Shown: in pieces, positions 35,471-46,994 of the stretch
Numbering within the stretch: the first letter of the stretch is position 1
Layout of the letters: each line of letters opens with the position of its first letter
NCBI GenBank assembly: GCA_007258455.2
Contig: VDFB02000003.1
Coordinates: forward strand, 46,751,889 to 46,815,888
Direction of reading: 5' to 3'
Source of the DNA: Sequoia sempervirens
Taxonomy: Eukaryota > Streptophyta > Pinopsida > Cupressales > Cupressaceae
Length of the DNA stretch: 64,000 nucleotides
Notes under the pieces: generated by a model
The model's database searches: none
The model's input: the letters and a program-made list of their open reading frames with translations, nothing else
Told to the model about the DNA's origin: nothing
Position numbers and translations under genes: made by a program

Positions 35471-36776
35471 AATGCTTTTAATTACGTCCACGAGACCAGC
35501 CGGCCTATGGGACCCCCAAAACAGAACTGAAACCACAATTTGACACAAACCGAGCAGCCGCCGACCTCACCGAGTACTTATGTTTCCCTTTAACTCTTTG
35601 CTAATTTTGTTTCTTCTACTGTGTATTTTGATCAGGTAACCTGCCGTTTCAGCGATCTTCTCCTCTTCAAACAAAGCCTCTAACGATTTGACTTTAAACA
35701 GATCCAAGTAACTGCACCTAATGTCCTCGTAAGCTTTACACTGCATGACGTAGTGCCATTCTGTTTCCACCAAACCCGAAGAGCAGAAACAACAAATCCT
35801 ATCAGCCCATGCCTCCTTGGGTGTTGTCCATCTCCCCGTTTCACATCTCAAACGATGAGAGCTAGTTCTCAACTGGGCTATCAACATTTTAGCCTTCCAC
35901 TTTATATCTGCCCCCACGTAATACTTTTGCCCGTGATCACAAGTGTGGTTAAAGTGCAAAACATAATATTCTCTTTTTCTACTAAGTTGTTTTGACCACA
36001 GGATTTGTTTGGCTTTCTCTTTCACAAACCTTTTAATTTCTACATTAGTGTTTGGACACTCCTGCATGCTTATCCCCCATTTTTCCATCCACTTGGCATT
36101 TTGCCTCATCCACGTGCTCTTCCTTCTAGTTAAGTTTTCTTCCACCACAATTTTGGGCCACCGGTGTTCCCCCATATTCTCAATTCTCTTCAAATAACCT
36201 AATAAACGGATTAATGCTGCCATTTCCATTGGGAAAGCCCCCGCTTCAGCTAGGACAATCTCATACGGGACTGTACTTTTTATTTTAAAACTGCTGGTGA
36301 TTAGGTGCTTTTGTAATCTTTCTATTTGCCTCCATTTTAGAGCTGAAGTGTTGCAGCCCCAAACTTCACAGCCATATAATACTACTGGAGTGACAAGCAG
36401 CCCAAATAATTTCTTCTTTGTTTTCCAGTCCCATAGCTCAGCTGATCTGCATCTATTTTGAAGCAAGTATAGGGCTTTCTAGCCCCCTTGAATCCTTTTT
36501 TCCCTACAAGTCTCCCAACTGAGATTGCTGCAAAAATCGAGACCCAAATATTTGTATTCATTTACCACTTGCAAAGAGCTTCCCTCAAACATAAAGTTTA
36601 ATTGTTTCTTAGCTCTTTTCAGCGTAAAAATCATGACCTTGGTTTTGCTGATGTTCACTTGCATCCCTACATCCCGACAAAACAGCTCTAAGGCTTTTAG
36701 ATGTTCTTGAAGACTATTCTCTGAATTTGCCATTAAGGTAAGATCATCTGCGTATAGCAGCAATACTTTTTTTTAC
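35471..36776 (-). mobile_element. LINE 3' fragment, animal-like ORF2 end (5'-truncated)
   Basis: One reading frame runs from about 36776 to a stop at 35567 and is interrupted only by a TAG at 36479-36481. It starts at the RT active site (LYADDLTLMAN), continues through NEYKYLGLDF and VVLYGCEVWG typical of the RT thumb, and ends with SSHRLRCETGRW and a zinc finger, CCFCSSGLVETEWHYVMQC (C-X2-C-X9-H-X4-C). After a short 3' UTR the element ends in ATTCATTCATTCATTA rather than poly(A). EN and most of RT are missing by 5' truncation near 36776. It lacks the zf-RVT pattern of plant L1 seen in the LINE at 39795-43200. Confidence 0.85.
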
Positions 36777-37110
36777 CAAAACGACTTGCTTTGACACATG
36801 GGCGTTTTCCTACCAGAGGAGGGTTACTGCTTTATCTTAGAGATTAGTCTGAAATCCCACGGAGCATTCATGAGTTTAAGGACAAGCGAAAACTTTTTAG
36901 GAATGATTTTAAAAAAATCGTGAAAAACTGTGGCCGACGAGTTCAAACCCGAAAACATAAAATTAAGTTTTAAAAGGTTTGGATGCTTTCCCGCGTCCCG
37001 TCCAATTAGAAAAGAATGGCGTACTTTGCTCGGTGTCACGCCTTCGTACTTTACCATCACATTAGCCAAGCCCGCGCCGAGATTCCATGGCGGCGGCCAT
37101 CGCCACTCTG
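36777..37110 (+). other. CpG-rich patch with a candidate first exon
   Basis: Between the LINE fragment and very AT-rich DNA lies about 300 bp with many CpG (for example CCCGCGTCCCGTCC and CCCGCGCCGAG). At 37087 the plus strand has ATGGCGGCGGCCATCGCCAC in a good start context, followed by CTG and a GT donor at 37111 (MAAAIATL, 8 codons). A phase-0 continuation exists at 37879 after TTGCAG (AINFITVYAGHPISMAFH). A host gene start is possible but not shown. Confidence 0.2.
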
Positions 37111-38834
37111 GTATAATAAACTCTTCTGCTTTTTTTTTTAATTAAAAGGCATTACATGCTTGTAAAATTTCAAAACGGGGTAAACTTAGAGTAGCACTAG
37201 AATTGGACCGAATGACTGTTGAACAGCGGTTTTAGCAAAATTGTTCTAGTATTTCAAAATTAGGGTTAATTTCCAGTTTCATTAATTTAATGAGATGATG
37301 TTAATGGATGTAAGAGAAAAAACTTTAAAATTTCACCATCAAAATATTACCGGTTTCAAATAGCAAAACAAAATTGCTTCGGTACTTCTGTGAGTGCTAT
37401 CATTAGCCTCTGCAAGGCTTTCAGCGTGCTATGACCAAATGGTTTTTCTTTTCTTTTTGTTTTGGGATGGGCAGGCTAGTGGTCAAGAGTTACTATAAGC
37501 CTTGAGCTCAAGCTTTCCTACAAACCTCATTGAAACTGATTTTCTTAGTAAACTTCAATGTTAATCACAGTATTTTGACTGGTTAAACTCTTTTCTTGTG
37601 TAATCTGTATGTGCAGGATACTTACAAGATATTCATTTTCAAAAAAATATATATATATTGTTTTGACAAACTGATTTTAACAAAAAACCCTTAATTTATG
37701 GAAATAGATTTCCACAATCCATAACTGATTTGATTGTGTGCTTGTGTTTTGATAAAAAAATTCATTTGCTGAAATAGATATATTAACAAACTCATTTTAA
37801 AAAAAATAAAAAATCATTTGTTCCTTAAACAGGAAATTTTGAAAATTTACTCCACTGAACCATTTGTAGCATTGCAGGCTATAAATTTCATCACTGTGTA
37901 TGCCGGTCACCCAATCAGCATGGCCTTTCACATACAGTTATGTATAATGGTTTTTATTTCCAACCTAATTTAGGTTGACCTTGAGTAGTAGTTGAGAAAA
38001 ACCTTTCTTTTATAACTATGAATGCCCTAATCACATGGAAATGATGTTCACCTGACTCATACCACCCCAAGTCAAACCAACCTAAGTTTCTGTTTCATTT
38101 GAAAACATTCGTGAACTATTGTTTATGGCGATTCTTCACTCTTTCATTTTTTTGTTCTAGCAGAAATTGTTGAACATTTTTGAAAAAAAAATGTTTGCCA
38201 TTGATGTCTTGCTTATAATACAAGCCAGAGTGTCTCATGGGTCACCGTTAGATAGATGCATGCACAATGCTAAGCATAAACAACACAAATTTAAGCAACC
38301 GTGATGGATCATTGAATGTGATTCAAAATAAAATATTAATTTTCTGATTAAAAATAAAACATCGAGACAAAAACATATAAAACTAATTCTAGAAGCATTA
38401 TTTTAAATACTATATAGACTGAAAAACTTGTTCCAACTAAAGTTTATTTATTTCAAAATAGGCCATGCTCTTCATTTCAAAATCTTAAGTATTCTGCAAA
38501 ATGCATATTATCTGAGCTAATTAATTTGTTTCAAAAGAGACTGGTGTAACATACTCCATAACCAAAAGTAGTCAATGCATCAATCAAGTGATAAAATCAA
38601 CTAATATGCAAACTTTTTTGCAATTAAAAGCCCATCAGACATGTACAACACTGTATATATTTTGTCGATGCCAAAATCCTTTCACAAAGACACACAAACT
38701 GTACATCTCTCTCTGAGAAAAACATTACATAAAAGCAATAATAGCAGAACAAAAATTGTTTCAATAGCTCAACCGAAAACTTTAAAAAGAGAATCCTCCA
38801 TCCCCTGAAAAAACAAAATAAGTGAAAAAGCCTT
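37111..38834. other. AT-rich intergenic or intronic DNA
   Basis: Apart from the possible second exon at about 37879-37936, no feature is supported here. Confidence 0.5.
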
Positions 38835-39218
38835 TCATCTGTAAATCCTGATTACAGAAAAAGCTGTTTTCATAGAGTCCTGGCAAACACTGAGCACTCT
38901 GCAAGCCTCCAAGTCAGAGAGGCTCACATACTGCTGTTTAGCAGTAGACCAGGCGGCAAAAGTTGTGGTGTGAATCCACACATAGGGCTCGCAGCTTCCA
39001 TCATAATAAAAAGTGCTGTGGCCTTGTGGAGAATACTTGGTGCAGATGTTGCTGCAGCTCAGGGTTTTGCTGCAACCAGGTTTCACTCTGTAGGCCTTCC
39101 TCAGAATGGCACCCACACGAATTTGCACGTATAAGGGCTTGTCTGTGAGGTTTCGAACCCTGGTCTTTGGGCCCCCAAATCCATCTAAACCCAACAAAGA
39201 AGACAATAATAAACACAT
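38835..39218 (-). CDS. Small uncharacterised plant protein, 127 aa
   Basis: An intact single-exon frame runs from ATG at 39218 to TGA at 38835. I do not recognise the family. The N-terminus MCLLLSSLLGLDGFGG is hydrophobic but short for a signal peptide. A basic segment (PKTRVRNLTDKPLYVQIRVG) follows, then a Cys-containing middle (CSKTLSCSNICTKY) and a Trp/Tyr-rich part (YDGSCEPYVWIHTTTFAAWS, KQQYVSLSDL). Codon use is richer in G/C than the surroundings. The start is chosen because a longer frame has no upstream ATG and would run through the TATA-like motif, and because the truncated copy at 33776 starts at the same ATG. Its frame conservation in that copy (GFGxPKTxVRNLxDK) supports a real protein. 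Function unknown. Confidence 0.6.
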   Translation of the reverse strand: MCLLLSSLLGLDGFGGPKTRVRNLTDKPLYVQIRVGAILRKAYRVKPGCSKTLSCSNICTKYSPQGHSTFYYDGSCEPYVWIHTTTFAAWSTAKQQYVSLSDLEACRVLSVCQDSMKTAFSVIRIYR

Positions 39219-39328
39219 GATTCTCCCTGCTCCTTGTGTTAGTGTGCAGCTGAACCGGTGCAGGTCTGAAAAATGTTTTATAACTAACCACCGACCAAGA
39301 ACACAAGAACAGAGTAAATGTAGTGAGT

Positions 39329-39336
39329 TATAAATA
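39329..39336 (-). promoter_or_regulatory. TATA-like motif of the 127-aa gene
   Basis: The minus strand reads TATTTATA 111 bp before the ATG. The truncated copy has CTATTTATG at the matching place (33900-33907). On the plus strand the same bases read TATAAATAG, so transcription in the other direction is also possible. Confidence 0.4.
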
Positions 39337-39794
39337 GGGGCAGGAAGGGACAAGAGACGGATCTGTGTGGAGAAAGGGTTGTAGTTGGGTGGGTGGCTTG
39401 ATGATCAAGTAAGCTACATTGCCTATTGGAGCTTGGCTGTCATTCCTGTTATCGAGGTACCGGCTTAAAACGATAGTTTGACTAAAGTCTTTACAGCCGT
39501 TTGTTTGTATGGCTTGGTGTGGAAGACTTCATTGGAAGCTTCTAAAAAAAGATTCGTTGTTGAGAATTGCTTTGGGTAGTTATATTGAAGGGAAAAGCAG
39601 TAATCTGGTAACATTTAAATATGTTATTCAATGAATATAAGTACAAATAATAAAGTTGTCTCTAGATTTGATCAGAAAATACAGGCAGCAAATTCAGAAG
39701 CAACTTTATCAGACTGGAAAATATCCACGAGGAGTACAAATATTTATTATCATATGTGGTAATTAATGTACATCTATTCAATCATCAGATAATA

Positions 39795-42700
39795 GTTTTT
39801 TTTTTTAATTAATGTAAAATAATATAGAAAGAATAGGAATCAAAAGTTGTAGATAAAGAGATTACAAGCAATAGACCACCATACTAAACAAATTGGACTA
39901 ACATCCCGAAAAAGTTGCAACTAGCATATCAACAAGGCACAAAATACAATAATAGTGTACAACTGAAAGAAAAACCATCAAACTCTAAATTTTAACATGT
40001 GCTAAAGCTATTTGGAACAAATTACACCATTTTTGTGAATATAGGAAAATAATTTACAAAATGATGTCAAAGTAAAACCTTAGCATTTCTATTTCCAAAT
40101 AAACATTATGATCAACAAGCCATACACCTACTTTTCCATAGATTAAACAAGACAATTTGTCTTATAGAATTAGCAACAATATTGTTTTGTAGGCCCAAGC
40201 CCAAAATAGCTTCTTTCCAGCTCAAAGTATGCTCAAAAATCGCAAGGAGATAAACAAAAATAACCGTTCATTTCCTTTTCGTCACAAAATAGTCCCAAAA
40301 TATATGTTTCAAACTTTCAGTGCGTTTACAAAAGGGGCATTTAACAAAGTGAATCTATATGTATCCCAATCTGTCACCAACAGGCAGCTTACAATGCAAT
40401 ATTTTCCAAACTAAGATTTGAATATTAGTTTAATTTGAGAATGCTGGATTTGGGCACTCCGCCTTTTTTCCTAAGTTTTTGAAACCCCAATTCCATTGTA
40501 AATCTAATTTCTGAGGATTAAGGGGTGGTGTGCCTTATTCAAGTAAAATTTTTGGCGATGAACAAATACAAACTTAACACTTGGACAAACTTCACTCACC
40601 AATCCCTGAGAGCGCTCAAATGAAGGGTATACATCTCTACAAATCAACTCAAAGGGAAACCAAATTTAATTTTAACAAAGATCATTTTGTACAATTTAGA
40701 CCCAGGTTATTATTGGGGAGCAACACTGACCACCCCAGTTTTGACTTGTTGTCATGCCTTCCAGATTGAAAGTAAGGGAAAGGAAGCTTTAAGATGGAAG
40801 AAAGGCGGTAGTAAAATTTTATCTTCCCAACTGACAACTTGCAATTTACCTTTGACGATAGCTTGAGGAATCTGAAAATGAACCAAATTTTTCCACGAAA
40901 CATCTTTGCTAACTGTTCTAACAATCCATTTTGTTGCCAGGCAAGTCCCTTGTGTCATTGGACCCACAAGGCCCAACCCACCTTTGGCTTTGGTTTGGAT
41001 ACAATGAAGTTAAGAGGTTGATTTAAAACCTACTTTACCACCCCAATTAGCCCATAAGAAGCTATGAACAATTTTAATAAGGTCCTCATAACCTTTTTTG
41101 ATGGAATCCAACAAGAGGAATAATACACTTGCAAAGCCAAAATAAATTGATTCACAACTTGAATTTTTCCTGCAAAAGACAAAAAATTATTCCCCCAAGT
41201 ACATAGTTTATTTTTATATTTTTGTAAGTACCAGATCCACATTTCAAAAATTAAGACACCCATCCCAAATGGAATGTCAAGATACCGAGTAATCTATCCA
41301 TCTTTAATTTGTTTCCACTCTTTAGGAATCCACCATGAAGATGAACTTGATTGTACCATCAAAAATTTCATCTTATGGTGAGCAAGTTTTGAGTTGGACA
41401 CTTCACAATAAAGGTTAAGGACTCCCATAACATTATTGATCTTCATCTTAGAATTTTGGATAAACAACATGTTGTCATCTGCAAAATGAGAGTTAATCAC
41501 TGCAATATTATGGGGGATAGAAATACCCTTAATTAGATTCAAGTGATTATATTTTTGCAGTAGATATCCACTTGAGCATCAACAACAAGCATTATAGGAA
41601 TGGAGACAAGGGGCAACCTTGTCTAATTGAACATTGTAAAGGGAAGATATTAGTCAACTCTTTATTAATCACTAACTAAGCATTAGTGTCATTAAATAAA
41701 ATTTGAATGTGTTTACATAATTTAGGACCAAAACTCAACCATTGTAACATCTTGATTATAAAGCTCCAACACATTATATCATATGCTTTGTCAAAATCCA
41801 CTTTGACCAAAAGGGCTTGTTGGCCCAATTGTTGAGCCCATTCTACAGTTTTCCAAGCAAGGATAAGGTTATCTAGGATGAACCTCCCACCAAGAAACCC
41901 AATTTTTTTAGGTTTGACTATTTCTTTCACAATTGGTTTAATTCTTGCTACTAATGTTTTAGTAATAATTTTAAAAGAAGTACTAAGCAAGGTGATTGGA
42001 TGCCAATTCGAAATAGTATCCTCATTTTCCCTTTTGGAAGGAGTTTAATTAAACCTTTGTTTAGGTTAGGTCCTAAAGAAGCATGCTCCAAAGCCTCCAA
42101 GTAAACCAGGTAGAAATCATCTTTAATGTGTTGCCATATTTTTGGTAAAATTCCACTGACAACCCATCAACTCTAGGACTTTTATAAGAATGCATAGAAA
42201 ACACATGTTCTAAGTCTTTAATGGGTAGAATGTGATCTATAAAATGGCTATATTCAGAGTCCACCCTCTTGGGGATAATATCTTTAGGTATATCTTCCAA
42301 GATTGCTTGTGCATCCTGCCAATGTGGGTCTTCTTTGAACAACTCATAATATTTTTGAAACAACCCTTTTATGTATGTCTGCTTGGTGTGAACCAAACTA
42401 GCATCATCTTGAATAGCACCAATAAATTCTTTCTTGTGCTTATAGTTAAGATACTTAAAAAAATATTTAAGGCCTTTATTCCCCTCTTTAATCTAGTATA
42501 ATCTAGCCCTAATTTCAACTCCCTGCCCCTTATAATTATCCATTTTGCAGATTTGAGTTTCTAAAGCAGCCACTGATGTTTGTAAATTATGATTAAAAGG
42601 ATTGGCATTAAGTAATTTTTTTCTATGTTCTAACTTCTCTTCAAGGGATTTTAATTTTTTTTTTTGTTTCCAAGCTATTTTTTGCAAAAAGCACGTAGGA

Positions 42701-43200
42701 ATTCAACACATCTAGAAATATCATTATGCCACCTTTTTCTATAGGATTCCCCTTCATTTGGTTTGGGGAAATAATTCCAAAGGCCCACCAACACTCCCAC
42801 ACAGGAAGGATTTTTTAAATGAGAAACATTAAGCTTGTAAGGTAACTCAAAGTCCACATTACTATTATTAGCTCTAGAGATAGTGAAAATGATAGGGTAA
42901 TGGTCAAAAAGAGTTGAAGAGTAGTCAACCCTGACCACCAAACATGAGGATTCTTGAACAACAAAAATATTTGAAGATATATAAAATTGTTCAAGTCTAC
43001 TCAGCTTCCTATCCTCCCCAAATCTGTAATTAGACTAGGTGAACTAATTACTGTCATGACTACCCCTTTTGTTATGAATTGGATCAACAACACCTAATTT
43101 ATTGTAACATAACAACCACTTGTCAAATTCTTCATTATTCAACTTGATATGGCTAAGCCAACTATGATTATTTTGGTGTTCTACCTGTTACCCACTTTTC
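39795..43200 (-). mobile_element. L1-type LINE, 5'-truncated and decayed
   Basis: The minus strand gives, in shifting frames, the end of the endonuclease (LFDHYPIIFT at about 42900), the RT N-terminal region (42400-42080, SYKSPRVDGLSVEFYQKYG), RT core (41990-41676, GFLGGRFILDN and VDFDKAYD), the active site FADD (41480), the thumb region (41260-41030, WGNNFLSFAGKIQVVNQFI), the linker (40976-40680) and a zf-RVT finger near 40340 (CPFCKRTESLKHIFWD). Plus-strand T12 at 39795-39806 is the element's poly(A) tail. This is the usual plant L1 order. Endonuclease homology fades near 43200. It is non-functional through many stops. Confidence 0.9.
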
Positions 43201-45664
43201 ACTCATTGGTTCAAAAGGGTAGAATTTGTTTTAAACTGGAGAAAATAAGGTACATTTTTATTTTCCTTCTTCATCACATTTGAATGTATAAATGAAAATC
43301 TGAAAAGATTACAACTACAGATCATTACATTCATACACATGCATGTAATAAAGAGAGATTTACATATTTCTGAAAATGTAGTCTTTATTGAATGTGATAA
43401 GGTACATGTGTCTCACACAGCAAGCCGTGAGACTGACTTTTTCTTTGATACAAATAAAGATAAATCAATACATGAATAAATGAAGGAAATAAATAAGCAT
43501 GCAAAAGGGATGACCAGTCATTGCTTGAATGACTGGTTGAGGTTTGTTTCACTCTGATGTTGTCCTCGTTGCTTGTCCTTCCTAGTTTCCATGTGCTCCT
43601 ATCCTTGCAGCAGTCAAACAATGTATTAGAGTTATACTCTAAGCAATGAAAAGTCATAACTATACATGATCATTTATATCATCCACCTATGCATGTGTTA
43701 ACTTATCTCTATGAGCATCAGAAGATCAATGAATGCCTCAGGTGTCTAGGAAAACCATTTGGTCAAAAGACATTCATTTTTTCTAACTTGTTTGTTCCAT
43801 GTGCAGCTACAAGTGCAGTTATTTTCAGATTAAATGAGTGGAGATTAATGTGGCTCCCATGAGGGTTGAGCCCAACTTATTATTTATGCTCAACTCATGA
43901 GAACACAAGGATTATTCAGCAACATGCATAAGAGGAGAAATCACTGTCATAGTTATTCAGAGGGCCCAGGTGTGGACAAATCTTATGCCCTGTGAAACAA
44001 CACATATATGCTCTGTGAAAATGAAAGATTTACAGTAGGCTTGCAAAAGGCAGTACATGGAAGTAAAGATGGATCTGAACTTTCCCTATCAATTCAAGAA
44101 GCAAGAAGTGTCACAGGAATTAGTTGGCAGTTATGAACAAAAGACAAGCCTACAGTTCATAAAGAGAAGCGCAGTCATTCCCTAAAAAGGACCAAGGCAG
44201 CATTAAATAATGGCTTGTCATCTTAAAAGGGATGACATGACAATCATTAATAATGAAGGGCGGAATTAGTTGACATTCATAGGCTAGAGAACAATTTATG
44301 CATAGTCATAAGACTGTTAAAAGATATAAGAGCTAATTGGGGTTTATACTATCAAAGAGCAATACACATGAAAGTCTGCACTTGGAGGATACTCTGAATG
44401 TATTATCTAATGTGTATTTAATCAAAGGATAAAGGGACAGTCTTATCCCTTGATATCAGGACAGTCCATGGTGAACTAGTTGAGGACTGTTTAGGGATTC
44501 CTGCAGTATAAAATGACTGAATTTGTGATTAATGGTTGAAAGAAGGTAATAGCTCCATCTTAAAAGATGGCCATGTCAGCAAAAATAACAAGCAAGTTCA
44601 TGATTCTTTAAGTAGTTCCTTAGAGAGGTTTATGGTATTATCCCAAGCTAGTATCATATATATAAAGGTCACATTTATTAAGTGAGTATGTGAATCCCAA
44701 ATGGACATTGAATAGTGTATAATGCTACGGTAAACTAGGAATAAATGGGTACAAGCATAAATGCAAAGGAGATGTGCATTTTTGCAATAGCTCTAGCTCA
44801 TGAGAAATAATAACAGTTAATAGAAGAATTCCTGTTTAGTAGAGATACAATGCCATTAGAGCTGAGCAAAATGCAAGTTTTTTTAAAATCTGAGCGAAAA
44901 TGGAGGAATCAACATTTTATATAGAGCAAATAATTGGGAATACAGCTACAACCACTAAAAGAATAGTGATGAAGTTTTTTTTTTTAAACATAGATTTAAA
45001 CCCAGAAATTACAAATAATGAAACCCGAAATTTTAAATGGACTCTGGGTAAAGTTTCAGAACTTTTTAAGCAAACCCAGATAGATTTTTACTTCAGAATC
45101 TAAGATGATCTCATTTGGACGAATCATGTTCTTCTTAATGGAGAAAACAAAACTCAGAACAACCATGATGGAATGCAGAGGATACTTCAAAAAAAATGAA
45201 TCATGAGATTCACAAACAAAGCTCGGGCATAGAGACATCTTCATCATGAACATGTGGTCGCAACCATTTAAGTCAAGGCCTTTTTGATATTCTGATAATG
45301 AGGAATAGATGTGCACAAAAGTAACAGAATATAGAAAATCCTTAACAAAGTATTGCCACAACCACTAAGTGAAAATGAAACTCAAATGCGTAAGCAAGGT
45401 CGCGGCCTAGGAGCCCTCAAAGAGTTTCAAATAACAATGAGAATTCATCAGGTTTTAAAAAAAATCAGGTTTACCTCATATTTCTACAATAAATCTTCCA
45501 GAAAGTTTGATAATGGCGGCCAAAGCAAGAACACCAACAAAAATAAAAGGTTATCAGAGGAAATGTAAAAAAAAACAACAGTATAGCCGTGGCCTGAAAG
45601 CATTTAAAGGCTTTCAAAACTAAAAATCTTCCAGATTTGGATACAAATCAACTTACCTTCAAAT
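43201..45664. other. Intergenic, no recognised gene
   Basis: Moderately AT-rich DNA without tandem structure or supported coding frames. It may hold old LTR material, but I could not pair it with another copy in the window. Confidence 0.5.
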
Positions 45665-45764
45665 NNNNNNNNNNNNNNNNNNNNNNNNNNNNNNNNNNNN
45701 NNNNNNNNNNNNNNNNNNNNNNNNNNNNNNNNNNNNNNNNNNNNNNNNNNNNNNNNNNNNNNNN
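45665..45764. other. Assembly gap (100 N)
   Basis: Exactly 100 N. By comparison with the right LTR, the first 50 or so bases of the left copia LTR and its target duplication are lost in this gap. Confidence 0.99.
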
Positions 45765-46911
45765 CATTATTAGCATTCGGTATATCAATTGTTGTATATG
45801 TCAAGGATATTGAGAAAATTGTAAAAGAAAGTGTTCTAGGTTCCCAATGGAACTATGCAGGTCATGAAGGTGTCTTGTTTTGTATGTTGAATATTATTTG
45901 GTGTGGATTAAAGGGTTTATTTTTGAGTATATCTAGATCATCTACCAGAATTTTCAGAGGTCCACGTGAAGTTTTGAGTGTTGTGGTTTGACAGTGTTTC
46001 TGTGGTCTCTGTTAGTGTTCCTGAATGAAGATTGTGTGATTCTGTTAATCTCAGTTGTTGCGGATATTTCTATGTTGTTTCTTGGTGCTCTCAGATGTCT
46101 CTAGATCATTCTTTATCTTTATGGTATGTCCACATTGACCAATGAGCTCGTGATTGCAGATCTTTTCTTGCACATGTTTGGTTTTTCATGTTCCTAGCCG
46201 ACATGTTGGTGGTAGTGTGTTGTGAATCTTCGTGGTGAAAGTAACTAAAGTCTTTTTGTGTTGGAGATGTTAATTTGGGTCTCCACTACATTGTGGTCAA
46301 CCTTGGTGGATTTGGATTAAAAGTTTATTTGTAAATTTGGGTTGACATTGCAAATATGTTCTATTTTCTTGGCCAACTAAGTTATGATGAAATCTCATGT
46401 AGCAGATATATAAGTGTGATTGTTTCATCGGTGAAGATTGTGCTTCGTGTTCTCCTATGTTTGTATGTGTGAATATCATTCGATTTCATAACAAAGTGTG
46501 AAGAAGTGTTGAGCTTAATTTGAACTGTAATCAGGCTTGTGCAGAAGCTATTTTCTCAGTTCGTACCCTCTAGATTTTTAATCCTATTTTGTTGGGAAGT
46601 GAGCCCCTTTTGTATTTGAACAGTGAGCTCTAGGCAGTGTGCCTAAATGCATGTGCATTCCCCTTATTATTTCTCATTATACCTTTAACAGAGTATAATC
46701 TTGTGGACTAACATCCATCGTGGTTTTTCCCATAATAGGGTTTCCACATAAAAATCTTGGTGTTCTTTGTCTCTTTGATGTGTTAATTGCTTGTGGTTAA
46801 TTGCTTATTCATCAGATCTGAGATTAAAGTTAAGATAGGTTGGAAAAGTTTGAATTTCTATAACAACTGATTCACCCCCCCTCTCAGTTGTTTGTCCTTG
46901 TTTTTCCAACA
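45765..46911 (+). repeat. Copia 5' LTR, left end missing
   Basis: It aligns with 52842-54011 and ends TTTTTCCAACA. TATATAAG at 46407-46414 is the likely TATA box. Confidence 0.93.
46407..46414 (+). promoter_or_regulatory. LTR TATA box
   Basis: TATATAAG, at the same place in the right LTR (53486-53493) and in the related minus-strand element. Confidence 0.6.
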
Positions 46912-46913
46912 AT

Positions 46914-46925
46914 TGGTATCAGAGC
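46914..46925 (+). other. Primer-binding site, initiator Met tRNA type
   Basis: TGGTATCAGAGC begins two bases after the 5' LTR end. Confidence 0.95.
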
Positions 46926-46994
46926 AGGTTCCTCTGAAGAAGTCTAAAAGCTTGAGGTGATTTGGTATGGCAACATTCAAGAAGGACAGTCTAA

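Noticed and set aside
39106..39333. Plus-strand frame opposite the 127-aa gene
   Set aside because: It is the antisense shadow of the minus-strand coding frame, which has better codon use and a conserved start in the truncated copy.
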